From Alphaproteobacteria bacterium (GTDB lineage: Bacteria > Pseudomonadota > Alphaproteobacteria > UBA2966), in assembly GCA_018654745.1 (NCBI GenBank), contig JABILA010000056.1:24700-88699 (forward strand): DNA of 64,000 nucleotides, given 5' to 3'. Shown here one piece after another: positions 28,103 to 37,400 of the stretch (the first letter of the stretch is position 1; every line of letters starts with the position of its first letter). Position numbers and translations under genes: made by a program. Below the pieces are notes generated by a model. It searched no databases, had not been told where the DNA came from, and saw nothing but the letters and a program-made list of their open reading frames with translations.

Positions 28103-28876
28103 TTGAAATCCTCGATAGCAATGCTGTGTCTTTTCAGCGCACTAATAATAGCTGGTCCTGCCAAAGCAGCGACGGACGATGTCCTGACCCTTGTTGGCAG
28201 CGAAGCCCCCCCCTTTATTGTCAAGGAAGGCGACAAGATTTCGGGATTTATTCCTGATTTGCTGCGAGAAGCCGCATCCCGAGCCCGAGTAAAATATGAG
28301 CTGAAACTGGTCCCCTGGGCCCGGGCTTACAAGATGGCGAAAAAGGGTCCCGGTGTGGCACTGATGATGATTGCCAGAACCGAACACAGGGAAAATGAGA
28401 TGCAGTGGGTGTATCCGCTGTTTCGTGCCGAAACCACGTTTATTCGTTTGAAATCCGGAAGTACCAAACGGGACATCGACAAGAACGAAACCAGTATTTG
28501 TGCCCTGGCACGTTCAGCCATGGTTGGGCATCTGAAGCGCAATGGTTACCGACGTATCATCAAGGCCCCTGACATCCAGTCCTGTGCCGAGCTGCTGGGC
28601 AACAAGAAAGTTGACGTCATTTTTGGCGGATGGTTCACCACTGTTCACGCCTTCAGGACACTGAAATTGCCGGTAGATGATTTGGCAAAGGGCGAGACGG
28701 TCTTGTCGATCGACATCTATCTCACGGCCTCCAAAGATGTGCCAGCCCAGCGCATCAAGAACCTGCAACGGATCATCCATCAAATGACAACAGATGGCAC
28801 CTATGGAGTCTTTCTTTCCCAATATAAATTGCAGGGCCTGCCCCGACCCAAGGTCAAGGCGGCTTCAACCAACTGA
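28103..28876 (+). CDS. Periplasmic solute-binding protein family 3-like
   Basis: About 257 residues. A signal peptide (SSIAMLCLFSALIIAGPAKA, cut before ATDD) leads into an amino-acid-type binding domain: LTLVGSEAPPFIVKEG, ISGFIPDLLREA, and YKMAKKGPGVALMM. The start is not fixed: TTG 28103 has GGGAA upstream, and TTG 28085 is in frame. No permease or ATPase gene is close by. Orphan family-3 proteins like this can act as sensors or with a distant transporter. Ligand unknown. Confidence 0.78.
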   Translation: MKSSIAMLCLFSALIIAGPAKAATDDVLTLVGSEAPPFIVKEGDKISGFIPDLLREAASRARVKYELKLVPWARAYKMAKKGPGVALMMIARTEHRENEMQWVYPLFRAETTFIRLKSGSTKRDIDKNETSICALARSAMVGHLKRNGYRRIIKAPDIQSCAELLGNKKVDVIFGGWFTTVHAFRTLKLPVDDLAKGETVLSIDIYLTASKDVPAQRIKNLQRIIHQMTTDGTYGVFLSQYKLQGLPRPKVKAASTN

Positions 28877-28887
28877 GTTTTTTCAAG

Positions 28888-29646
28888 CTATCCCCGCCCG
28901 ACAAAAGGCATCTTGGTCGCCATAACAGTCAGTGTCTGAATATTGGCTTCCAGCGGCAAACCGGCCATATGCACAACAGCATCGGCGACATGATCAAGAT
29001 GCATCAGGGGCTCCGCCTTGATGGAGCCATCAGCCTGCGGCACACCATCCGCCATGCGCATGGCCATCTCGGTTTCGGCGTTACCGATATCAATTTGGCA
29101 GCAGACAATGTCATGAATTCGACCATCCAGTATGGTGGTTTTGGTCAGACCCGAAATGGCGTGCTTGGTGGCGGTATAAGGCGCTGACATGGGCCTTGGC
29201 GCATGGGCGGAAATCGAGCCGTTATTGATAATACGCCCACCCTTTGGCGATTGGGCCTTCATGATACGGAAGGCTTCCTGGGTGCACAGGAACGGCCCTG
29301 TCAGATTGATATCGACAACCGATTGCCACTGATCATAGGTTAGCTCGTCCATGGGAACACCCGGCGCATTCACCCCGGCATTGTTGAACAATACATCCAG
29401 GCGCCCATAGGCCTCTTTTGTTTTGGCAAACAGGGCAGCCACATCATCCGGCTTGCTGACATCGGTAGGTACCACAAGCGCACGGCTTGCCGCATCTCCG
29501 GCCATGTCTGCCGTTTCCTTCAACGGCTCTTCCCGCCGACCGGCCAGCACCACAGAATAACCTTTTTGCAACAAGGCAACAGCACAAGCCCTGCCCACAC
29601 CTGAGCCTGCACCTGTAACGATGGCAATTTTCCCCTGAACCGACAT
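28888..29646 (-). CDS. SDR family oxidoreductase
   Basis: A 252-residue short-chain dehydrogenase. The cofactor loop is [12 protein letters not shown] is present, and the active site is [17 protein letters not shown] (Ser, Tyr, Lys). The AGRREE segment after beta 2 favours NADPH. The C-terminal half is of the YdfG-like type ([20 protein letters not shown]) rather than FabG-like. It converges with the solute-binding protein gene and is divergent from the Ig-like gene. Substrate unknown. Confidence 0.9.
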   Translation of the reverse strand: MSVQGKIAIVTGAGSGVGRACAVALLQKGYSVVLAGRREEPLKETADMAGDAASRALVVPTDVSKPDDVAALFAKTKEAYGRLDVLFNNAGVNAPGVPMDELTYDQWQSVVDINLTGPFLCTQEAFRIMKAQSPKGGRIINNGSISAHAPRPMSAPYTATKHAISGLTKTTILDGRIHDIVCCQIDIGNAETEMAMRMADGVPQADGSIKAEPLMHLDHVADAVVHMAGLPLEANIQTLTVMATKMPFVGRG

Positions 29647-29783
29647 AATTTTCCCCCGAATGGCTTGAATCTATTTATTGTGATTTCAAGCATAGTAAAA
29701 ATGCCAATACGTGAACAGAGCAGCACAAGAATGGCTGAACGCGGGAGACCAGATCTATTATCAGATAGCGGGAAGGCGGCGTT

Positions 29784-30203
29784 ATGCGACTGTTTGTTCT
29801 GATTACCGTCACGCTGGCAATATTTGTCGGACCGATGCAGGTATCTGCACAACAGCCGGTTTCGGTCGCAGTCCTGCCGCCAGTCGTTGTTGAAACCCGT
29901 CCCCGCGCGGGGCAGACGGATGTTGATCCTTTATTGACCGAAATAAGCGTCACTTTCAGCAAGAATATGATCACTGAAAAAATGTGGTCCTGGGTTATTC
30001 ACACACCGGAAAGCTTTCCGGCCATTGCGGGAGAAGTCCGATATATAAACGCCCGGACAAATGTTCTGCCTGTCAGACTGCAACCTGGCAAGACCTATGC
30101 CATCTGGATTAATTCACCCAATGGGAAGCACAACGCCTTTCGCGACACAGATAATATTCCGGCACTGCCCTATTTGCTGGTTTTCAGAACACGTGGCAAC
30201 TGA
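29784..30203 (+). CDS. Secreted Ig-like domain protein
   Basis: A 139-residue protein with a signal peptide (MRLFVLITVTLAIFVGPMQV, cut near SAQQ). One Ig-like domain of the SbsA/Big_5 kind follows: RPRAGQTDVDPLLTEISVTF then SKNM, and LQPGKTYAIWIN. Such domains usually stand in extracellular or periplasmic proteins as structural modules. Here the domain is the whole mature protein. Neighbours do not suggest a function. Confidence 0.72.
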   Translation: MRLFVLITVTLAIFVGPMQVSAQQPVSVAVLPPVVVETRPRAGQTDVDPLLTEISVTFSKNMITEKMWSWVIHTPESFPAIAGEVRYINARTNVLPVRLQPGKTYAIWINSPNGKHNAFRDTDNIPALPYLLVFRTRGN

Positions 30204-30313
30204 TTTTCTTGCGAGACCCAGGCTATGCGGAAAATTGCTTGCAGAAATTGTGACCTGACATAACTTCTCTATACTCGGTACAAATCAACCGTAGAACCAG
30301 GGAAGTAATAATT

Positions 30314-31018
30314 ATGGATATCGCAGGCAAGAAAGCTGTCGTCTTCGGCGGCACCTCAGGTATTGGTCTGGCAACTGCCAAACAACTAGCGGCACAGGGC
30401 GCAGAAGTCATCGCCATCAGTCGCAATCCGGACAAGGCCGGAGATGTGCCAGACGGCATCACCCTGAAGGCGTGTGATGTGCGCGACCAGCAAGCCCTGG
30501 AGCAATTGTTCAAAGAGTGTGCACCTTTTGACATTCTGGTCAGTTCGGCCACAGGCGGGTCCCGCTCAGCCGGACCATTTCTTGCCATGGACATGGACGG
30601 CTTCCAGTCTTCGTTCGACAAATTATGGGGTTATGCCAACATCATCCGCTATGGCGCCGGACACCTGAGCGAAAACGGGGCCATCGTCATCGTCAGCGGC
30701 ACCCCGGCCCGAAACCCGAAACCTGGTCAGATTTCCCTGGCTGCTGTTGGCTCTGCGGTCGAAGCCCTGGCCCGTGGCATTGCCAACGAAATTGCACCTC
30801 GTCGGATCAACGTTGTCTCGCCGGGTTTCATCGACACGCCTATTGTTGATTTGCAGGGCAAGGAACGCGAAGACCTGTACAAAAACATCACCGCAGATCA
30901 CGCCGTCAAACGGGCAGGCACCCCGGATGAAGTGGCGCAGGCAATCCTGTTCGCCATTCAGAACGATTTTGTCACTGGTACAACGATTGATGTGGATGGT
31001 GGCTGGCTACTTGCCTGA
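30314..31018 (+). CDS. Atypical SDR lacking the YxxxK active site
   Basis: A 234-residue SDR-fold protein. The glycine loop VFGGTSGIGLATAK is intact, but the NNAG site reads SSATGGS. Where YxxxK should stand after VSGTPARNPKPG the sequence reads ISLAAVGSAVEAL, with neither Tyr nor Lys. The C-terminal VVSPGFIDTP and TGTTIDVDGGW are normal. It may bind NAD(P) without classical hydride-transfer chemistry, or use other residues. Related Tyr-less SDRs exist. Confidence 0.8.
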   Translation: MDIAGKKAVVFGGTSGIGLATAKQLAAQGAEVIAISRNPDKAGDVPDGITLKACDVRDQQALEQLFKECAPFDILVSSATGGSRSAGPFLAMDMDGFQSSFDKLWGYANIIRYGAGHLSENGAIVIVSGTPARNPKPGQISLAAVGSAVEALARGIANEIAPRRINVVSPGFIDTPIVDLQGKEREDLYKNITADHAVKRAGTPDEVAQAILFAIQNDFVTGTTIDVDGGWLLA

Positions 31019-31038
31019 CGGATTTGTGGAGACGGTTG

Positions 31039-31449
31039 TCAGCTGTCAGCCGTTTCCACACCATCTTCTTCCTGATCACCAACGACAAATCGTTTGGTGG
31101 TTTCCTTCAGGTTGTTGATCAGAATGCGGATCAGGGCCTGCACAAAAAGATCAGCGGACTTCATGCGCTCCTTGATCTCGTAATCCGAGACCGTCAGACA
31201 AACCGTATATTCCTGCGCAATTGCGGTCGCCGACCTTGGCTCATTCGTCAGCACAGACAGCTCGCCAAAAATCTCATTTTCGCCAAGGGTTCCGAGGATT
31301 CGTTTTTCGCCGCCGATTGTTTTGGAAAGTTCAACACGGCCTTTCTCGACAACAAAAACGCGTCCCCCCTGGTCGCCATCTTCAAAGATTACCTTGTCTT
31401 TTTGAAATTCTTCGCGCCGAACTTGCGTTGGACGATCATTGCCTGACAT
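31039..31449 (-). CDS. Cyclic nucleotide-binding domain protein
   Basis: A 136-residue single-domain protein. The phosphate-binding cassette is IFGELSVLTNEPRSATAIA, with the Glu and Arg used for cAMP/cGMP contact. No DNA-binding, kinase or channel domain is attached, so it is probably a small sensor subunit acting on a partner. It converges with the atypical SDR and is divergent from the acyl-CoA dehydrogenase at 31674. Confidence 0.88.
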   Translation of the reverse strand: MSGNDRPTQVRREEFQKDKVIFEDGDQGGRVFVVEKGRVELSKTIGGEKRILGTLGENEIFGELSVLTNEPRSATAIAQEYTVCLTVSDYEIKERMKSADLFVQALIRILINNLKETTKRFVVGDQEEDGVETADS

Positions 31450-31585
31450 CCCTGTATTCCCTCTGACTATATTGCCCTGGCTGGCTTTTACCTCTCGAAA
31501 TTTTCACCTAATGAAATTGTCGCATATTTGTGGTGATGACGTAATGTTTTTATCCGGCTTCTGTCCGGGCCGACTTGATTTCAGC

Positions 31586-31620
31586 TCCCTGATCAGGGAA
31601 CGTTGTACGTATCAGATACG
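31586..31620. promoter_or_regulatory. Two palindromes upstream of acyl-CoA dehydrogenase
   Basis: TCCCTGATCAGGGA (31586-31599, perfect 14 bp) is followed by CGTATC-A-GATACG (31608-31620, perfect 6-1-6). They lie 54-88 bases upstream of the dehydrogenase ATG, so they are good operator candidates. The regulator is not identified. Confidence 0.4.
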
Positions 31621-31673
31621 ACACCCGGAATCTGATATTATTCCAGTGCCAATGTGCAATTCAGGGAAACAGC

Positions 31674-32864
31674 ATGCCAGCAGATTTTGACGGCGGAGAC
31701 AGCCCCTTTGATTTTGATCATCGCTATCAGGGCCCCGGCTATACCGAAGACCATCATGCCTGGCGGGCAACCCTGCGGGCCTTCGTAGACAAGGAAATTA
31801 TGCCCTTTGTAGACGAATGGGACGAAGCCGGTGAGTTCCCGCGCGAGCTCTACAAGAAAGCTGCAGAAGTTGGTTTACTGGGCATCGGTTACCCCGAAGA
31901 ATATGGTGGCACGCCCGTAGATGATCCCTGGTTCCTGCTGGTCACTGCAGAAGAAATGGCGCGCACAAGTTCGGGCGGCGTCAACGCCAGCCTGATGGTG
32001 CACAGTATCGGTTTGCCTCCGGTGCTGGCGGTTGGGTCTGCGGAAATGAAACAACGTGTGGCACCACAGGTCCTGTCAGGCGACAAAATCCACGCCCTGG
32101 CCATTACCGAACCTTCCGGCGGATCAGATGTGGCCAACCTGAAAACCCGCGCTGTGCGCGATGGTGATCATTACGTGGTCAACGGATCAAAGATGTTTAT
32201 CACCGGCGGTATGCGGGCGGACTTTTATTCCGTCGCTGTGCGCACGGGCGACGAAGGCAATGCAGGTATCTCGCTGCTGTTAATCGAACGCGACCGCGAA
32301 GGCTTTACGCGGACGTCGCTGAAAAAACAGGGCTGGTGGGCATCGGATACGGCAGCGCTTTATTTTGATGATGTGCGGGTGCCCGTTGAAAACCTGATCG
32401 GTGAAGAGAACAAGGGCTTCGCCGGTATCATGTTAAACTTCAACAATGAACGTTTGTGGATGTCAGCCAGCGCCAACGCCCTGGCGCGTGTGTGCCTGGA
32501 AGATTCGCTTGCCTGGGCGCGCGACCGCCAGACTTTTGGCCAGCGTCTCGCCGATCACCAGGTTATCCGCCACAAAATCGCCGAGATGGCGCGCAAGATA
32601 AACGCGACCCAGGCTTATCTTGAGCAATGCGCCCAGCGTGTATCTGATGGTGAGCGGCCGGTCGCTGATCTTTCCATGCTGAAAGTCCAGTCGACCTTGA
32701 CCATGGAATTCTGCGCCCGTGAGGCCATGCAAATTCTGGGCGGTGCCGGTTATATGCGTGGCTGCAGGGTTGAGCGTATTTACAGGGAAGTCCGGGTCAT
32801 GGCCATCGGCGGTGGCTCGGAGGAAATCATGCGCGACCTGGTCGCTCGTCAAATGGGGATCTGA
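31674..32864 (+). CDS. Acyl-CoA dehydrogenase
   Basis: A 396-residue FAD enzyme. Motifs are AITEPSGGSDVANLKT, NGSKMFITGG, LYFDDVRVPVENLIG and the C-terminal RIYREVRVMAIGGGSEEI. The usual YEGT glutamate position reads GGGS, so the base is probably a residue elsewhere in the fold. It is followed 52 bp later by an acyl-CoA ligase on the same strand, so the pair may activate and oxidise one acid. Confidence 0.92.
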   Translation: MPADFDGGDSPFDFDHRYQGPGYTEDHHAWRATLRAFVDKEIMPFVDEWDEAGEFPRELYKKAAEVGLLGIGYPEEYGGTPVDDPWFLLVTAEEMARTSSGGVNASLMVHSIGLPPVLAVGSAEMKQRVAPQVLSGDKIHALAITEPSGGSDVANLKTRAVRDGDHYVVNGSKMFITGGMRADFYSVAVRTGDEGNAGISLLLIERDREGFTRTSLKKQGWWASDTAALYFDDVRVPVENLIGEENKGFAGIMLNFNNERLWMSASANALARVCLEDSLAWARDRQTFGQRLADHQVIRHKIAEMARKINATQAYLEQCAQRVSDGERPVADLSMLKVQSTLTMEFCAREAMQILGGAGYMRGCRVERIYREVRVMAIGGGSEEIMRDLVARQMGI

Positions 32865-32916
32865 CCAGCTTTGATGTCGGGTTAATAATCACACAAAAAA
32901 GATTGCGGAGGAATTC

Positions 32917-34440
32917 ATGACTGTTCGCCACTATGACTGGCTGGCCCACCACGCCAACTTCACACCTGATCGTACGGTTTGGACAGACCTGCACTCAGGC
33001 CGCAGTTTCACCTACATCGAGGCTGAGGATCGCTGCAATCGCCTCGCCTGGCATCTGCAGAATAATTGTGACATTGCCAAAGGCGAGCGCATTGGTGTGC
33101 TGGCCATGAATTCCACCGACATGATGGAAATCCAGAGTGCCTGTGCCAAAATCGGTGCGATCTTTCTGCCCCTGAACTGGCGTCTGACCGTGCCGGAACT
33201 GGACTTCATCATCAAGGATGCAGATCCGAAAGTGCTGATCCATGATCTGGCCTTTGCTGATGAAGCTGCGGCTTTGAAGGAAAGCACAGACGTCGCATAT
33301 TTTATCGAAACAACGGGCGGTGGGGGTGACACGCCCTATGAGGCAGCCATATCAGCCGCCCAGACAAACCCTGTCCTGGCGGACCTGACCCATGATGATG
33401 TCTGGACCATCATGTATACATCGGGCACAACGGGTCTGCCCAAGGGTGCCATGAATACCTATGGCATGGCTTTTTATAATGCCGTCAATCTGGGCATCCC
33501 GTTCCGGATTACGCCGGACAGCGTCGCCCTGACAATCCTGCCCCTGTTCCATACCGGTGGCCTGAATTGTTATACCTCCGTCTGTCTGCACACAGGCGGT
33601 ACGTCCCTGATCATGCGTGCGTTTGAACCTGGCGAAGTGCTGCGCCTGATTGGTGATCCTGACCAGGCCGTGACGCATTTCTTTGGTGTCCCCGCCAACT
33701 ATCTGTTTATGAGCCAGCATCCGGAATTTGCGACCACGGATTTTTCTCGTCTGGTTTGCGCCGGTATTGGCGGCGCGCCCACGCCCATTCCCTTGCTGGA
33801 GACTTACGGCAAAATCGGTATCGCCCTGCAACAGGGTTACGGCATGACAGAGACCAGCCCTGCTGTCCTCGCGCAAAATGCAGAGATGGCCATCAACCAT
33901 CCAGGTTCTACCGGCAAACCGGTCCTGCACAACCAGATCCGCGTCGTCGGTGAAGACGGCGAGGATGTTGGTCCAGGCGTCAATGGCGAACTCTGGGTCA
34001 AAGGACCGAATATCACGCCGGGATACTGGAACCGACCGGAAGCCACAGCCGAAGCAATTACGGATGGCTGGCTGCATACAGGTGATGCCTGCCGATTTAA
34101 TGAAGACGGACACTATTTTATCGTTGACCGCTGGAAAGATATGTACATCAGCGGCGGTGAAAATGTTTACCCGGCCGAAGTGGAAAGCGCCTTGTTCAAA
34201 ATGGAAGGCATCGCCGATGTCGCCGTCATTGGCTTACCCGACGAACGTTGGGGAGAAGCCGGCTGCGCCGTCGTTGTCACTGCCCCCGGCCAGACCCTGG
34301 AACCAGACGATGTCATTGATTTCTGTCGCGACAAACTGGCCAGGTTCAAAATCCCCTCAGACGTCAAGTTCATCGACGAATTACCACGGAACGCCACCGG
34401 CAAGGTCCTGAAACGGGTGTTACGGGAGCAGTTTGAGTGA
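32917..34440 (+). CDS. Acyl-CoA ligase (AMP-binding)
   Basis: A 507-residue ANL-superfamily ligase making an acyl-CoA from acid, ATP and CoA. The P-loop is IMYTSGTTGLPKGAM (about residue 165), A5 is GYGMTETSP, A7 and A8 are WLHTGDACRFNEDG and MYISGGENVYPAEVE, and the catalytic Lys is in RNATGKVLKR. ATG 32917 is preceded by GGAGG. It is of the medium/long-chain or aryl acid type. The dehydrogenase upstream probably uses its product. Confidence 0.92.
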   Translation: MTVRHYDWLAHHANFTPDRTVWTDLHSGRSFTYIEAEDRCNRLAWHLQNNCDIAKGERIGVLAMNSTDMMEIQSACAKIGAIFLPLNWRLTVPELDFIIKDADPKVLIHDLAFADEAAALKESTDVAYFIETTGGGGDTPYEAAISAAQTNPVLADLTHDDVWTIMYTSGTTGLPKGAMNTYGMAFYNAVNLGIPFRITPDSVALTILPLFHTGGLNCYTSVCLHTGGTSLIMRAFEPGEVLRLIGDPDQAVTHFFGVPANYLFMSQHPEFATTDFSRLVCAGIGGAPTPIPLLETYGKIGIALQQGYGMTETSPAVLAQNAEMAINHPGSTGKPVLHNQIRVVGEDGEDVGPGVNGELWVKGPNITPGYWNRPEATAEAITDGWLHTGDACRFNEDGHYFIVDRWKDMYISGGENVYPAEVESALFKMEGIADVAVIGLPDERWGEAGCAVVVTAPGQTLEPDDVIDFCRDKLARFKIPSDVKFIDELPRNATGKVLKRVLREQFE

Positions 34441-34443
34441 ATG

Positions 34444-37400
34444 TCAGCGCACGGTGATTTTTTGCACCCATTGATTAAATAGTCTGATTTGATCTGCACC
34501 GGGCAGCCAACTTCTTATCTTCTCGCTGTTTTTTATTATGTCTTTGATCAAGTCAGCGGTGACTTTCTCGCCAAGATTGCTCGCATGTTTCTGCCCAAAG
34601 ATAAATTCGAGTTGTCCGGCAGGGTCGCTGGGCCAATCCTGAGGATCTGGCACCTCACCTCGACAATGATGGATTGCCGCAGCTGCAATCAGATTTTCCT
34701 CTGAGACGCTGGCAGAATTTTCGTCGAATCGTCGGCGCATTGCGAGGTAGCGCACGCGATTTACAAATCTTTTTACAGAACGCGGCGTGAGATCCCTGGC
34801 CAGAACATACGCCCCCCAAACATTCATTGCTGCATTGAATTCATGGGTATCACCGCTGGTCAGATCGTCATCCAAAGAATCCCGGTGTCGCCTGGCCAGA
34901 AAAAGAAAAATGCCAAGCAAAATAAACGACATGCCTGAAATCCATAATTCATATTGCGCTAATTTGTTGCCCGGCAGAAGTTGACCGGGCTTCGACACAG
35001 ACGTTGCCCCGCCCGATGAGACAGGTGGATTGACGTTCGTTTGTGATTTCGGAACAACTTCACCAACAAGCTTTTTCTTATCCTGCAAGTCTTTAGAGGT
35101 TTCTTTAGTGGTGAGAGCGTCGGACACAACCTGGTCTTTCCAGCCATACCAGCCTGATACGAGCCACGACGTACCCATCGAAACCGCCACGCCAAAACAA
35201 ATCCAGCAAGCCACAAAAAGCCAATGTCGCTGGCGTTTCCTGCGCTTTTGCTCAGCCATCTCCTTTTTGATCTTGTCAATTTTCTCTGAATTCAGAGGTT
35301 GGTCGGACGTCAGCATTGTGCCTTGATCTATATCGGGCTCCGGAACCGGAACGTCTATGTTAACCAACTTTTGCAAATATTTGCGGGCAAAAATTTCTGT
35401 CTTGTCAGACCGCGTATCGTCGTTCAGCGTTGCCGGGCCTGAAGCAAGATTGGCGTAGCTTGGTGCCGGATCAGTTGAACGATCTTGTCCTGATGACGGT
35501 TCAGATTCATCAAATGATACAGCCTCGGCAATTTCCTTGTAGGCCTGGGCGATACACATTTCGACCCACGCCATATCCATTCCCAGGATGATGTACAGTT
35601 TCCCACTGGATACGAGGAAATTGACAGCCTCCAAAATTTCGACAACATGTTCCGGCTGGCAGCGGTCCAGATCATCAATTACCAAAACTATCCGCCTTGG
35701 TGCCAAGGCCTCTGTTGCATCAGCAAACTCTCGGGCAAAATTATGCCGAAAACTGACGAGAGCTCGCAATTCTGAAGAGCGAAGTTTCCCGCGAAAGGGT
35801 TTCAACAATCTGGACGGATCAAGACCGAATGCCCCCAGACGGCTGCGCGCATTTGTCATGACTACGAACAAGGCACCAATCAGGGAAAGTAGTGCGCCAA
35901 CACCTTTAAATAAAGCATCCGTTTCTGAGGACCCCAACATTGATCCATTTGCGTCCTGCAAATCCCTGGTCCGCTCGGTCTGCCTTATCAGTGTTTTTGT
36001 ATCTCCTGACTGGGTTTCACTTTCACTGACTTCTTCCTTGATTACCTCTTTTGGTCTCTCCGGAGATTTCACTATTACCTGTGGCTCAATCAGTTTGACG
36101 ACGCCTTCTGCCAATTTGCCATATGTGTCAACAGGAACGGAAAAGGAAAAAGTCGCTGGAATAACCGTCAAGAAGATCAAAAAACCGATCGTCCAGGGCT
36201 GGCGCTGAAATCGAATCCAGAACAGGCGCGCCCGAAAGCGAATGCCGACGGGCTTCCACCACGGGGATATGGCTTCACTGCGCATGACTTCAAGCAAGGC
36301 AGCCAGCAAATGATTTTCCTTTTGGTGGTGCCAGGCATTAAACCAGACGGTGCTGTATCCGTTTTCCCTTAAGTGACGGCAGATCAGTCCCATAAGAGAA
36401 CTTTTCCCCGTCCCCCATTTGCCACTCACCGCCATGGTCAAAGGTGGCTCCGTCTGGGGATTCAACAAAAACGCAGCCAGTCCTTTGGCCAGATCACCGA
36501 AATTCAAACCATCTTTTTCCGGCGATGTAATTGGTTGGTCAGAGGCATAAATCTCACTGATGGAAGGTTCAGGCGGAGGAGGTGACGGCGGACGTCGTGT
36601 GGCTTGAAGGAAGAAGAAAGCAGGTAATATCAGGCCAATAAAAAACCAGGGGGCGGGATAACCTTCATGTATGGCCCTGGTTCCCAGATCGACCCCGGCC
36701 TTCTGTGCGACGCTGTTATCGGCAGCGACTATGCTCCAATTGTCACCACCATCGCTGGATCGAATAATCGTCCCGCTGTTGCCGACAGCAAGACCTGTGC
36801 GGTTGTCGTTGGCAAAAGCAATATCCCGAAGTTCATCGATAAAGGGTACGGTGTGCACTGTCCATTTTTTGCCGCCATCCTGAGACTGGATAACTGTTCC
36901 GGCTGTGCCAGCGGCCCAGATTGCACCGTCCGGATTGCCTGCGACCCCGAGAAGATTTGCTTTAGTAATTCGTATTTCCTGTGATGATGTTCCAGAAAAT
37001 CTTGTCTGCCCGTCAGTGTAGAGGATCGACATTATTTGCCCACTGTTCCCAACAGCGAGCGCGCTGGTAAAGTTGTGGTTTACGACGAAGTCGTTCAAAC
37101 TTTCATCGGTATGAATAAGTCGGTTTTGTCTTTTCAACATGATCCTGAAAGAGTCAGTTGCGGCTTCAAGCATATGCCAGTCACTCCCAACTCCGAATGG
37201 GCCACCTTCTTCATCATATTTCCGCCCAGACGGACTAACTAATATCTTGTTCAATTCTCTGAGGTCTACGGCACCATCAATAGTATCTGTTCGCCAAATA
37301 CTTCCCTTCACAGAATGGATATAGGAAGAATTTGTCCCTCTGACCGATGCCAGAATGTGATCAGTGGGTTTGTTTTCGCTATTGGAAGATTTGGGTGCCA

